Shown: piece by piece, positions 36,195-45,644 of the stretch
How positions within the stretch are numbered: the stretch's first letter is position 1
Layout: every line of letters starts with the position of its first letter
Translations under genes and position numbers: made by a program
Assembly: GCF_016916835.1 (NCBI RefSeq)
Contig: NZ_JAFFIX010000006.1
Coordinates: 124,001-188,000 of the forward strand
DNA: 64,000 bases
Direction: 5' to 3'
Source: Actinacidiphila bryophytorum
Lineage (GTDB): Bacteria > Actinomycetota > Actinomycetes > Streptomycetales > Streptomycetaceae
The notes under the pieces: model-generated
What the model was told of the DNA's origin: nothing
What the model saw: the letters and a program-made list of their open reading frames with translations, nothing else
The model's database searches: none

Positions 36195-37180
36195 CTGTTG
36201 ACCGCGGCGAGCACGTACAGCGCGCCCCAGGCCAGGCCGATCACCACGAGGGCGCGGTCGCGCAGCAGGACGTCCTCGGGGGCGCCGGCCGAGCCGGCGT
36301 CGGCGAAGACGGCGTAGCGCAGCACCGACAGGATGAACGGGACCATCGACAGCTGACGCCACGGCAGCAGACCCGACGCCGTACCGCCGGTCTCCATCGC
36401 CCACAGGCAGTACGCGAGGACGCCGACGCCCGCCGCGAGCTGCCACACGAAGCGCAGGTAGCCGGAGGTGTACTCGCCGAGCAGGGCGCGGGTAGCCCCG
36501 ATGTCGCCGCCCTCGCCCGACTGGCCGGAGACCAGCACCAGTTCTGAGTAGCGCTTGGCGGCGACCATGAACAGCGCGCAGAAGCCGGAGGTGATCAGGA
36601 ACCAGCGGGACAGGCCGATGCCGAGGGCGACCCCGCCGGCCATGGCGCGCATGAGGAAGCCGGTGGTGACGATCACCAGGTCGACCACCAGCATGTGCTT
36701 GAGCCACACGCAGTACGCCAGCTGCATGACGACGTATCCGGCGAGCAGTCCCGCGGTGTCGGCGTTGCAGACCACGACGGCGGTCGCGGGGGCCGCCACC
36801 GCGAGCAGGGCGCCCGCGGCATAGGCGGCGCCGACGGGAACCTGGCCGCAGGCCACCGGGCGCTGCCGCTTGACCGGGTGGGCGCGGTCGGCGTCGGCGT
36901 CGCGCGCGTCGTTGATCAGGTAGACGGCGGACGCGCAGGCGGTGAAGAGCACCAGGACGACGGTGAGCTGGACGCTGTCGCGCAGCGACAGCAGGCGTCC
37001 CGCGGCGAAGGGCGCGGCGAGGACCAGGCCGTTCTTGACCCACTGGCGGGGCCGCGCGGTCCTGACCAGTCCCGCGGGCAGTCCCCGTGCGGGCTTGTCC
37101 CGCACCAGGACGCTGCTGACGCCCGCGCCGCCCGCCGTCTCCTCGACGAGCACGGCGGAGGGTTCACCCACGGGACCCAC
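36191..37180 (-). CDS. ubiA: UbiA-type decaprenyl-phosphate phosphoribosyltransferase
   Basis: 329 residues, about nine helices. The catalytic Asp-rich loop YLINDARDADADRAHPVKRQRP includes N90, D91, D94 and D98 and is the phosphoribosyl-decaprenol type (Rv3806c-like), distinct from quinone UbiA enzymes. LVIVTTGFLMRAMAGGVA is the second conserved loop. It transfers 5-phosphoribose from PRPP to decaprenyl phosphate, the first step of DPA synthesis. GTG 37180 overlaps the PAP2 gene by 17 nt. Confidence 0.92.
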   Translation of the reverse strand: MGPVGEPSAVLVEETAGGAGVSSVLVRDKPARGLPAGLVRTARPRQWVKNGLVLAAPFAAGRLLSLRDSVQLTVVLVLFTACASAVYLINDARDADADRAHPVKRQRPVACGQVPVGAAYAAGALLAVAAPATAVVVCNADTAGLLAGYVVMQLAYCVWLKHMLVVDLVIVTTGFLMRAMAGGVALGIGLSRWFLITSGFCALFMVAAKRYSELVLVSGQSGEGGDIGATRALLGEYTSGYLRFVWQLAAGVGVLAYCLWAMETGGTASGLLPWRQLSMVPFILSVLRYAVFADAGSAGAPEDVLLRDRALVVIGLAWGALYVLAAVNR

Positions 37181-37961
37181 CGCCCAGCGCCCGGGTGCGG
37201 CCCGCCCGGGCCGCGGCGGCTCCCAGCAGGGCGCCGCACACGACGTCGCTGGGGTAGTGCACCCCGGCGACGGCCCGGGAGGCGCATATGGCGGCTGCGA
37301 GCACCGGCACGACGGGTGTGCCGGGCAGCAGCGCGCCGAAGGCGGTGACCGCGGCGGCGGAGGAGGCGGCGTGCGAGGAGGGGAAGCTGTGCCGTCCTGC
37401 GGTGCGCACGAGGGCGCCGGAGCGCGCGGGGCGCGGCCTGCGGACGACCCGCTTGGCGCCCATGCTCAGCAGGTGCGCGGCCCCGACGACCGCGGTGGCC
37501 CGAAGCCAGGCCGTACGCCGTTCGCCGTCCGCTGCGGCCCCCGCCGCACCGACGGCCATCCACACGCCGGCGTGCTCGCCCGCGAGCCCCAGGACCCGTA
37601 CGGCCCAGGCGACCCGCACGTCGCGACCCCAGCTGCGCATCACGCCGAGCCCGCGCCGGTCCAGCCGGACGAAGCCCGCGGCCACGGTGGCGAGGGGATG
37701 CCCCGCCTCCGTCCGCGGCTCGCCTGCGGGGGCGGACGGACGGCCGTCACGCCGGGCGGGCAGGTCGACGACGACGTTCCCGGCGAGCGCGGTCCTGCGC
37801 AGCCCACCCGTCCCGCTTGGCCCCATCCGCCGCACCCCGCCGGTCGCCGCGGTACGCGCGGAGGCCCCTGGCGGGAAGCCGAGCACCCGGGGGGAGCCGG
37901 GCGGGGCAGTGCGGGATATCGAGGTGGTGCCGCGCTGTGCGGCGGAGTCGGATCGGCGCAT
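37164..37961 (-). CDS. PAP2-family phosphatase, likely decaprenylphosphoryl-5-phosphoribose phosphatase
   Basis: 265 residues. An about 90-residue variable N-terminus, then the PAP2 core: KRVVRRPRP (K170...R176-P177), PSSHAAS (194-200) and SRAVAGVHYPSD (S228-R229, H235, D239). These are the three phosphatase motifs. Next to UbiA, it most likely removes the 5-phosphate from decaprenyl-phosphoryl-phosphoribose, as Rv3807c is proposed to do. ATG 37961 is preferred because GGAGGGAG lies 10 nt upstream. It leads the four-gene overlapping operon. Confidence 0.85.
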   Translation of the reverse strand: MRRSDSAAQRGTTSISRTAPPGSPRVLGFPPGASARTAATGGVRRMGPSGTGGLRRTALAGNVVVDLPARRDGRPSAPAGEPRTEAGHPLATVAAGFVRLDRRGLGVMRSWGRDVRVAWAVRVLGLAGEHAGVWMAVGAAGAAADGERRTAWLRATAVVGAAHLLSMGAKRVVRRPRPARSGALVRTAGRHSFPSSHAASSAAAVTAFGALLPGTPVVPVLAAAICASRAVAGVHYPSDVVCGALLGAAAARAGRTRALGGGSRG

Positions 37962-38156
37962 CGGCGGTTTTCTCCCTCCGCGTGATCTCCCGCGGCAGGT
38001 CCGCGGGCGGGTGCCGCGGGAGTGGCCGCGGGACCCGGTCCCGCGGTGGTGTCCGCGGGGCGTGCGCACCGTCCGCACGCGGTCGGCGGCGTGCCGTACC
38101 GCGGTGCGTCCAGCCCCGAGTGATTACCGTGCGGGCGGCCCGCTCACGCAGCGACA

Positions 38157-38174
38157 CTCACCCTTTACGGTGAG
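38157..38174. promoter_or_regulatory. Inverted repeat between the two DPA operons
   Basis: CTCACC (38157-38162) and GGTGAG (38169-38174) form a 6-bp inverted repeat with a 6-nt centre in the 264-bp divergent region between the PAP2 gene and dprE1. TACGGT (38213-38218) starts 13 nt before ATG 38226 and is the likely -10 of a leaderless dprE1 transcript. The repeat could bind a regulator for both operons. Confidence 0.35.
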
Positions 38175-38225
38175 AAACGCGGCATAACCCCCTTTTGGTA
38201 TCTTCCGGGCGATACGGTCAGCAAT

Positions 38226-39605
38226 ATGCCCGTACCCTTCGCCGCCGGCCCCGCCGCCGAGGCCGTCTCCGTCACCGGTTGGGGCCGTACCGCACCCAGT
38301 TCCGCCCAGGTGCTGCGCCCCTCCTCGTACGAGGAGGCGGTGGCCGCCGTGCGCGAGTGCGGCGGGCGCGGGGCGATCGCCCGCGGGCTGGGGCGGGCGT
38401 ACGGGGACGCGGCGCAGAACGCCGGGGGCGCGGTGCTGGACATGACGGGACTCGACCGCATCCACGAGATCGACGCGGTCAACGGCCTGGTGGTGTGCGA
38501 CGCGGGCGTCTCCCTGCACCGGCTGATGCAGGTGCTGCTGCCGCTCGGCTGGTTCGTCCCGGTCTCCCCCGGCACCCGCTACGTCACCGTCGGCGGCGCG
38601 ATCGGCGCCGACATCCACGGCAAGAACCACCACCTGTCCGGCTCCTTCTGCCGCCACGTCCGGGCGGTCGAGCTGCTCACCGGCGACGGCGAGACCCGCC
38701 TGGTCACCCCCGAGGACGAGCCGGACCTGTTCTGGGCTACGGCCGGCGGCATGGGCCTGACCGGCGTCGTGCTGGCCGCGACCGTCGAGCTGATGCCGGT
38801 CGAGACCTCGATGATGACCGTGGACACCGAGCGGGCCGCCGACCTGGACGACCTGATGGCCAGGCTCACCGCCGACGACCACCGCTACCGCTACTCGGTG
38901 GCCTGGATCGACCTGCTCGCGCGCGGCGCGAAGACCGGCCGCGCGGTCCTCACCCGCGGCGACCACGCCCCGCTGGACGCGCTGCCCGACCGGCTGCGCG
39001 CCGACCCGCTGGCCTTCCGCCCGGGCCGGCTGCCCGCGGCCCCGCGCTTCCTGCCAGACGGGCTGCTCGGCCGCCGCAGCGTGGGGCTGTTCAACGAGTT
39101 CTGGTACCGCAAGGCGCCGCGCGAACAGCGCGGCCGGCTGCAGCGGCTCAGCAGCTTCTTCCACCCGCTGGACGGCCTGCCCGAGTGGAACAGGATCTAC
39201 GGCCGCGGCGGCTTCGTGCAGTACCAGTTCGTCGTCGGCCACGGCGAGGAGGAGGCGCTGCGCCGCATCGTGCGGCGCATCGGCTCCCGCCGCTGCCCGT
39301 CCTTCCTCGCGGTGCTCAAGCGCTTCGGCGACGCCGACCCCGGCTGGCTGTCCTTCCCCGTGCCCGGCTGGACCCTGGCCCTGGACATCCCTGCCACCCT
39401 GCCGGGCCTGGCCGCCTTCCTCGACGAGCTGGACGACGAGGTCGCGGCGGCCGGCGGCCGGGTCTACCTCGCCAAGGACGCCCGGCTGCGCCCCGACGTG
39501 CTGGCCAGGATGTACCCGCGGCTCGACGACTTCCGCGCCCTGCGCAGCCGCTACGACCCGCGCGGCGCCATCACCTCCGACCTCGCCCGCCGGCTGGGCG
39601 TATGA
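38226..39605 (+). CDS. dprE1: Decaprenylphosphoryl-beta-D-ribose 2-oxidase
   Basis: 459 residues, the normal DprE1 length. FAD-binding segments include ARGLGRAYGDAAQNAGG and the flavin-site motif GADIHGKNHHLSGSF (H131, K133 matching Mycobacterium tuberculosis H132, K134). K365 (VLKRFG) and K417 (YLAKDAR) match catalytic-site K367 and K418. The cysteine attacked by benzothiazinones (Mtb C387) is Ala385 here (GWTLALD). It oxidises the C2 hydroxyl of decaprenylphosphoryl-ribose, with DprE2 as partner. It is divergent from the PAP2-UbiA operon and has no ribosome site, so is probably leaderless. Confidence 0.94.
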   Translation: MPVPFAAGPAAEAVSVTGWGRTAPSSAQVLRPSSYEEAVAAVRECGGRGAIARGLGRAYGDAAQNAGGAVLDMTGLDRIHEIDAVNGLVVCDAGVSLHRLMQVLLPLGWFVPVSPGTRYVTVGGAIGADIHGKNHHLSGSFCRHVRAVELLTGDGETRLVTPEDEPDLFWATAGGMGLTGVVLAATVELMPVETSMMTVDTERAADLDDLMARLTADDHRYRYSVAWIDLLARGAKTGRAVLTRGDHAPLDALPDRLRADPLAFRPGRLPAAPRFLPDGLLGRRSVGLFNEFWYRKAPREQRGRLQRLSSFFHPLDGLPEWNRIYGRGGFVQYQFVVGHGEEEALRRIVRRIGSRRCPSFLAVLKRFGDADPGWLSFPVPGWTLALDIPATLPGLAAFLDELDDEVAAAGGRVYLAKDARLRPDVLARMYPRLDDFRALRSRYDPRGAITSDLARRLGV

Positions 39606-39639
39606 GGCCGGCGCCGCCCCCGACTTCCGTGGAGAGCCC

Positions 39640-40395
39640 ATGAAGGACGCCTTCGGTGCCCCGCAGTCCCTGCTGATCCTCGGCGGCACCTCGGAGATCG
39701 GCCTGGCGACGGCCCGCCGGCTGGTCACCCGCCGCACCCGCACCGTCTTCCTGGCCGGACGGCCCTCCGAGGGCCTGGAGGCCGCCGCCGAGTCGCTGCG
39801 CTCGATCGGCGCCGAGGTGCACACGGTGGCCTTCGACGCGCTCGACACCGGCTCGCACGAGGTCGTGCTCGGCAAGGTCTTCGCCGAGGGCGACATCGAC
39901 ATGGTGCTGCTGGCCTTCGGGGTGCTCGGCGACCAGGCGCGCGACGAGCAGGAGCCGCCGGCGGCGGTGCAGGTCGCGCAGGTCAACTACACCGGGGCGG
40001 TCTCCGCGTCGCTGGTGTGCGCGGCGGCCCTGCAGACGCAGGGCCACGGCTCGCTGGTGGTGCTGTCGTCGGTGGCCGGCGAGCGCGCCCGGCGCGCCAA
40101 CTTCATCTACGGCAGCAGCAAGGCGGGCCTGGACGCCTTCTGCCAGGGCCTGGCCGACGCCATGCACGGCTCGGGGGTGCATGTGATGACGGTCAGGCCC
40201 GGTTTCGTCCGCACCCGGATGACGGCGGGCCTGCCCGCCGCCCCGCTGGCCACCACGCCCGGCGAGGTCGCCGCCGCGATCGAGCTGGGGCTGCGGCGGC
40301 GCAGCACCACGATCTGGGTGCCGGGGGCGCTGCGGGTGGTGATGGCGGGCATCCGGCACCTGCCGCGCCCGCTCTTCCGCCGGCTGCCGGTGTGA
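39640..40395 (+). CDS. dprE2: Decaprenylphosphoryl-2-keto-ribose reductase (SDR)
   Basis: 251 residues of the short-chain dehydrogenase fold. LLILGGTSEIGLATARRL (11-28) is the NAD(P)H site; S143-S144, Y157 and K161 (FIYGSSKAG) form the catalytic triad. It reduces the keto product of DprE1 to decaprenylphosphoryl-arabinose. GGAGAG lies 3-4 nt before ATG 39640. It starts 34 nt after dprE1, so the two form an operon, as in mycobacteria. Confidence 0.93.
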   Translation: MKDAFGAPQSLLILGGTSEIGLATARRLVTRRTRTVFLAGRPSEGLEAAAESLRSIGAEVHTVAFDALDTGSHEVVLGKVFAEGDIDMVLLAFGVLGDQARDEQEPPAAVQVAQVNYTGAVSASLVCAAALQTQGHGSLVVLSSVAGERARRANFIYGSSKAGLDAFCQGLADAMHGSGVHVMTVRPGFVRTRMTAGLPAAPLATTPGEVAAAIELGLRRRSTTIWVPGALRVVMAGIRHLPRPLFRRLPV

Positions 40396-40410
40396 CGTCC
40401 GAGGCTGCGG

Positions 40411-40428
40411 GGGCGGCCCCTGCCGCCC
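40411..40428. terminator. Short hairpin after dprE2
   Basis: GGGCGGC (40411-40417) and GCCGCCC (40422-40428) form a 7-bp stem with a 4-nt loop in the 37-nt gap between convergent dprE2 and the RNA ligase-like gene. Confidence 0.5.
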
Positions 40429-40432
40429 GGGG

Positions 40433-41014
40433 TCACAGGCGGGTGGCCTCGCGGGCCTCAGCGGCGCTCTGCTGGTGCGGCACGGTCGGGGCCTCCGCGC
40501 CGAAAGGGTAGTCCCGCATCTTGCGCCACACGCCGTCACCGCCCTGCTCGTAGAGGGCGAAGCCGGCCGCGGTCCAGGCCGCCGTGAACTCCGCCAGCTC
40601 GCGCTGGGCGCGGTCCATGGCGGCGTCCGCGATGCCGTGCGCGACGGTGACATGCGGGTGGTAGGGGAACTGCAGCTCGCGCTCGACAGGGCCCGACCTG
40701 ACCTTCTCCTGGAGTTCCGCGCAGCCCCCGGCGCCCTCGGCGAGCGCCACGTAGACCACGGGGGACAGCGGCCGGAAGGTGTCGGTGCCGCGCAGCCGCA
40801 TCGGGAAGGGCCGCCCCTCGGCGGCGACCTGCGCCAGGTGGCGCCGGAAGGCCAGCAGGTCGGTGCAGCCGACGTCGGTGGGCGGCAGCAGCGTCACATG
40901 GGTGGGGATGGCATACGCGGCCGGATCGCCGAAGCCCGCACGCCGGTCCTGGAGCAGCCGTCCGTACGGCTCCGGGACCGCGATGGACACGCCGATCGTC
41001 GTGGTGGTCTCCAT
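40433..41014 (-). CDS. 2'-5' RNA ligase-family (2H phosphoesterase) protein
   Basis: 193 residues with two HxT motifs, PTHVTLLPPT and YHPHVTVAHG, the mark of 2H phosphoesterases (LigT/ThpR, CPDase-like). Such enzymes act on cyclic phosphates of RNA or nucleotides; the true substrate in actinobacteria is unknown. ATG 41014 is used, with GGGG 8 nt upstream; GTG 41023 is possible. It lies downstream of trpS on the same strand, 235 nt away. Confidence 0.85.
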   Translation of the reverse strand: METTTTIGVSIAVPEPYGRLLQDRRAGFGDPAAYAIPTHVTLLPPTDVGCTDLLAFRRHLAQVAAEGRPFPMRLRGTDTFRPLSPVVYVALAEGAGGCAELQEKVRSGPVERELQFPYHPHVTVAHGIADAAMDRAQRELAEFTAAWTAAGFALYEQGGDGVWRKMRDYPFGAEAPTVPHQQSAAEAREATRL

Positions 41015-41091
41015 GGCGTTCACCCCTTTCCCCCAGGTCGGTGCCGACGGCAGGTCGTCGCCGTCGTTCGTGCGTCGTGCGTACTCCGTAT

Positions 41092-41143
41092 CCCCGCTGT
41101 CCCCGTTGCCCCGGTGGCCCCGCTGTCCCCGTTGCCCCGGTGG
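41092..41143. repeat. Tandem 26-bp direct repeat
   Basis: A 26-bp unit beginning CCCCGCTGTCCCCGTTGCCC occurs twice head to tail (41092-41117, 41118-41143), followed by a partial third start. It lies in the 235-bp gap between trpS and the RNA ligase-like gene. Read on the minus strand in several frames it spells Gly-X-Y-like runs, but no frame has the codon bias or start of a gene. Confidence 0.7.
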
Positions 41144-41249
41144 CCCCGCCGGGCGGCCCGGCTTTCCCGTGCCCCCGTGGAATCAGTACACCCGGTGGAC
41201 CCGGGCCGTGCATCCCCTGCCGGCCCGCGCCGCTTGTACCGCCGTGCGC

Positions 41250-42353
<1,104 letters not shown>

Positions 42354-42468
42354 TCACGCCATCGCCGGTGAGCGACGATAGAAATGGGGCCACAGCCCCG
42401 GGGGCACACCCCGCCCCGCTTCCAGGCCAGGGCCTGGCTCCCGACGCACGACGAACGGAGAACGCAAC

Positions 42469-43734
42469 GTGAGCACCAGCACTTCCGGCACTTCCTCCGC
42501 CGCAACCCCCGCCGGCTCCCCCGGCCCCGCTTCCGCCACCGAGCGGCAGATCGCCTCGGCGGAGGCGCACAGCGCGCACAACTACCACCCGCTGCCCGTC
42601 GTCATCGCCGAGGCGGACGGCGCCTGGGTCACCGACGTCGAAGGCAGGCGCTACGTCGACATGCTCGCCGGTTACTCGGCGCTGAACTTCGGCCACGCCC
42701 ACCCGCGGCTCATCGCCGCCGCCAAGGCGCAGCTCGACCGGGTCACCCTGACGTCGCGGGCCTTCCACCACGACCGCTTCGCGCAGTTCTGCACGGAGCT
42801 GGCCGAGCTGTGCGGCATGGAAATGGTGCTGCCCATGAACACCGGCGCCGAGGCGGTCGAGACCGCCGTCAAGACGGCCCGCAAATGGGGCTACCAGGTC
42901 AAGGGCGTACCGCAGGGGCGTGCCAAGATCGTCGTGGCCGACGGCAACTTCCACGGCCGCACCACGACCATCATCAGCTTCTCCACCGACCCCGAGGCCC
43001 GCGCCGACTTCGGCCCCTACACCCCCGGCTTCGAGGTCGTCCCCTACGGCGACCTCGCCGCACTGGACGCCGCCGTCGACGAGGACACCGTCGCGGTGCT
43101 CCTGGAACCCGTCCAGGGCGAGGCCGGCGTCCTCGTGCCGCCCCCCGGCTACCTCCCCGGCGTGCGGCGCCTCACCGCCGAGCGCGGGGTGCTCTTCATC
43201 GCCGACGAGATCCAGTCGGGCCTGGGCCGCACCGGGCGGACCTTCGCGTGCGAGCACGAGGACGTCCTGCCCGACATGTACGTCCTCGGCAAGGCGCTCG
43301 GCGGAGGCGTCGTGCCCGTCTCCGCGGTCGTCTCCTCCCGGGACGTGCTCGGCGTCTTCCGCCCCGGCGAACACGGGTCCACCTTCGGTGGGAATCCGCT
43401 GGCCTGCGCCGTCGGGCTGGAAGTCCTCGCCATGCTGCGCACCGGGGAGTACCAGCGGCGGGCCGCCGACCTCGGCGACCACCTGCACCGGGAGCTGGGC
43501 GCGCTCCTCGCCTCCGGCGCGCTCACCGCGGTGCGCGGGCGCGGGCTCTGGGCGGGCCTCGACATCCCCGCGGAACGCGGGACCGGGCGGTCCGTCTCCG
43601 AACAGCTCCTTCGCAGGGGCGTGCTGGCCAAGGACACCCACACCTCCACGATTCGGCTGGCGCCGCCCCTGGTCATCTCCAAGGACGACCTCGACTGGTC
43701 CCTGACCCGACTCCGCGAAGTCCTCTCCCCCTGA
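42469..43734 (+). CDS. rocD: Ornithine--oxo-acid aminotransferase
   Basis: 421 residues of PLP class III aminotransferases. NTGAEAVETAVKTARKWGY and NFHGRTTTIISFSTD are close to ornithine aminotransferases; FIADEIQSGLGRTG holds the PLP-phenol Asp, and VLGKALGGGVVPVSA the Schiff-base Lys. It converts ornithine and 2-oxoglutarate to glutamate semialdehyde and glutamate. GTG 42469 has GGAG 8 nt upstream. A monocistronic unit, followed by repeat island 3. Confidence 0.92.
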   Translation: MSTSTSGTSSAATPAGSPGPASATERQIASAEAHSAHNYHPLPVVIAEADGAWVTDVEGRRYVDMLAGYSALNFGHAHPRLIAAAKAQLDRVTLTSRAFHHDRFAQFCTELAELCGMEMVLPMNTGAEAVETAVKTARKWGYQVKGVPQGRAKIVVADGNFHGRTTTIISFSTDPEARADFGPYTPGFEVVPYGDLAALDAAVDEDTVAVLLEPVQGEAGVLVPPPGYLPGVRRLTAERGVLFIADEIQSGLGRTGRTFACEHEDVLPDMYVLGKALGGGVVPVSAVVSSRDVLGVFRPGEHGSTFGGNPLACAVGLEVLAMLRTGEYQRRAADLGDHLHRELGALLASGALTAVRGRGLWAGLDIPAERGTGRSVSEQLLRRGVLAKDTHTSTIRLAPPLVISKDDLDWSLTRLREVLSP

Positions 43735-44082
43735 CCCGCACCTGCGGTGAGCTTGCCCCTTGCGGTGCGTTGCTTGCCTGCGGCTGCGTCGTGGCTTGTC
43801 GTGCAGTTCCCCGCGCCCCTAAAAACGCTCGCCCTCGCAGGCAGGCGGCGCCGCCTGAAAGCGCCAGCTCTGCGAGAGAGGGCACCCCCCAGGGGGGCGG
43901 GGAACTGCGCGGCCAGCCACGACGGCGGGAAAGCCGACCGCCCACCGCAAGGGGCAGGACCTGAAGGGGCGCGGGGAACTGCGCGGCCAGCCAGGATGGG
44001 CGGGAAGAAAGCAACGCCACAGCAAGAGGCAATCACCTTCGCGCCCCCCGCAGGGGGAAGGCGGCGCCGTAGGGTCGGGGGC
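43735..44082. repeat. Intergenic repeat island 3
   Basis: No gene in these 348 bases. One inverted copy (43800-43819, one base changed) and two direct copies (43892-43911, variant; 43966-43985) of GGGGCGCGGGGAACTGCGCG are present, with companion phrases CCCTTGCGGTG and CACCGCAAGGGGCAG. TAGGGT (44070-44075) near the end starts 13 nt before GTG 44083. Confidence 0.75.
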
Positions 44083-44955
44083 GTGATTGGTGGGATGGTC
44101 GCGGCGCTCGGGGCCGCGGTGTGTTTCGGGGTGGCGTCCGTGCTGCAAGCAGTGGGCGCCAGGGCGGCCGAGCCCGGCAGCGGCTCGGGCGTGGACGCCC
44201 GGCTGCTGGCCCGTGCGCTCGCCCAGCGCACGTACATCGCCGGGCTCGCCCTCGACGGCCTCGGCTTCGGCCTGGAGCTGATCGCCCTGCGCTCGCTGCC
44301 GATCTACGCCGTGGGCGCGGCGCTGGCGGCCAGCCTGGCGGTGACCGCGGTCGCGGCGAGCCGCATGCTGAAAGCGGCGCTGTCACGTAAGGAATGGGCC
44401 GCCGTGGGCACCGTCTGCGGCGGCATGGCCCTGCTGGGCCTGGCCTCGGGCGGTGAGGGCTCAGGGCACGGGAGTGCGGCCCTGCGCTGGGGGACGCTCG
44501 TGGCGGCGGGCGCGGTGCTGCTGGTGGGGGCGGCCGGGGGCCGGCTGCCGGGGCGCGCCCGGGCGGCGGTGCTCGGCCTGGGCGCGGGGCTGGGCTTCGG
44601 CGTCGTGGAGGTCGCGGTGCGGCTCGTGGACGGGGTGGCGAGCCCGGCCCTGGTGGCGCTGCTGCTGGGCGGCGCCGCCGCCTTCCTGCTGCTGACCTCG
44701 GCGCTGAGCCGCGGTTCGGTGACGGCGGCGACCGCGGGCATGGTGATCGGCGAGACGGTCGGCCCTGCCCTGGTGGGTGTGGTCGCGCTGGACGACCGCA
44801 CCCGCCCGGGCTGGGCGCCGGTCGCGGTGGCGGGTTTCGCCCTGGCGGTGGCGGGCGCGCTGGTGCTGGCCCGTTTCGGGGAGGGCGGCGCGGAGGAGAC
44901 CGCGCAGGAGGATGCGCCGAGGGCCTGTCTGGCAAATAGCGTCGTCCGCCCATAG
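44083..44955 (+). CDS. DMT-like integral membrane protein, C-terminus inside foldback element
   Basis: 290 residues with about nine or ten hydrophobic helices (MVAALGAAVCFGVASVLQAVGA, IYAVGAALAASLAVTAVAASRML, ATAGMVIGETVGPALVGVV) in the style of the drug/metabolite transporter superfamily; no substrate can be inferred. GTG 44083 lies 13 nt after TAGGGT, so leaderless expression is likely; ATG 44095 is possible. The last 12 codons and the TAG lie within the element at 44921-45143, so its natural C-terminus has been replaced by element sequence. Confidence 0.75.
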   Translation: MIGGMVAALGAAVCFGVASVLQAVGARAAEPGSGSGVDARLLARALAQRTYIAGLALDGLGFGLELIALRSLPIYAVGAALAASLAVTAVAASRMLKAALSRKEWAAVGTVCGGMALLGLASGGEGSGHGSAALRWGTLVAAGAVLLVGAAGGRLPGRARAAVLGLGAGLGFGVVEVAVRLVDGVASPALVALLLGGAAAFLLLTSALSRGSVTAATAGMVIGETVGPALVGVVALDDRTRPGWAPVAVAGFALAVAGALVLARFGEGGAEETAQEDAPRACLANSVVRP

Positions 44956-45143
44956 GGCGGGCGTGGCGGGGTCTGGTGCGTGCGATGTCCCCCTGCCTTC
45001 GGCGGAGGTACCCCCAGCGGAGGGAGGAGAGCGCAGGGGGCACCTCCCGCCGAAGGCAGGGGGAGGGCTGCGCCGACGACCGACAACGCAGCCAGCGTAC
45101 GTGCCAGACCCCGCCACGCAGACGGGATTTGTCAGACAGGCCC
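44921..45143. mobile_element. Foldback (MITE-like) element A
   Basis: Terminal inverted repeats GGGCCTGTCTGGCAAAT (44921-44937) and its complement (45127-45143) match at 16 of 17 positions. Inside, GCGTGGCGGGGTCTGG and its complement near 45100-45120 extend the stem, and a second 17-bp perfect inverted repeat (44989-45005 with 45047-45063) forms an inner hairpin. CGAG flanks both ends if the terminus is taken as GGCC. No transposase is encoded. The ends resemble those of streptomycete IS5-family elements from memory. It shares its core with element B at 55925-56105. Confidence 0.75.
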
Positions 45144-45626
45144 GAGGTGCCGCGTCTGCGGTGACATCCGGCAGGTGACGCCGATGCGGTTCCACGCGTT
45201 CATGGCGACGCCCATGGCGAGCAGCCGCGGCAGTTCGTCCTCGTCGAAGAGCTTGGCGGCCTCGTCGTAGACGTCGTCGGGCACGCCGTGCTCGCCGAGG
45301 TGGGTCATGGCCTCGGCGAGGGCGAGGGCGGCGCGTTCGCGGGCGGTGAAGAAGGGCGTCTCGCGCCAGACGGTCAGGCCGTACAGCTTCTGCTCGGTGA
45401 CGCCGGTCTTGCGGGCGTCGGCGCTGTGCTTGTCGACGCAGAAGGCGCAGCCGTTGAGCTGGGAGACGCGGACCCTGACCAGTTCGCGGACCACCGGGTC
45501 GAGGCCCTGGGCGGCGGCCTTGTCGAGGGCGTACATGGCCTGGTAGAAGTCCGGCGCCTTGTCCATGAGGTTGATGCGGCGCGGTGCGGCGGGAACGGCT
45601 TCGTCAGCGGGGTTGATCGTGGTCAT
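45132..45626 (-). CDS. AhpD-like carboxymuconolactone decarboxylase-family protein
   Basis: 164 residues with the AhpD core: QLNGCAFCVDKHSADARKTGV holds C60-x-x-C63 and H67, typical of thiol peroxidases coupled to lipoate or of related alkylhydroperoxidase proteins. ERAALALAEAMTHL and MAMNAWNRIGVTCRM follow. TACGGT starts 12 nt before ATG 45626 and no ribosome site is present, suggesting a leaderless mRNA. The gene is divergent from the MocR regulator. Its stop codon lies in the right terminal repeat of element A. Confidence 0.88.
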   Translation of the reverse strand: MTTINPADEAVPAAPRRINLMDKAPDFYQAMYALDKAAAQGLDPVVRELVRVRVSQLNGCAFCVDKHSADARKTGVTEQKLYGLTVWRETPFFTARERAALALAEAMTHLGEHGVPDDVYDEAAKLFDEDELPRLLAMGVAMNAWNRIGVTCRMSPQTRHLGPV

Positions 45627-45644
45627 GCAGCCACCGTAGACGCG

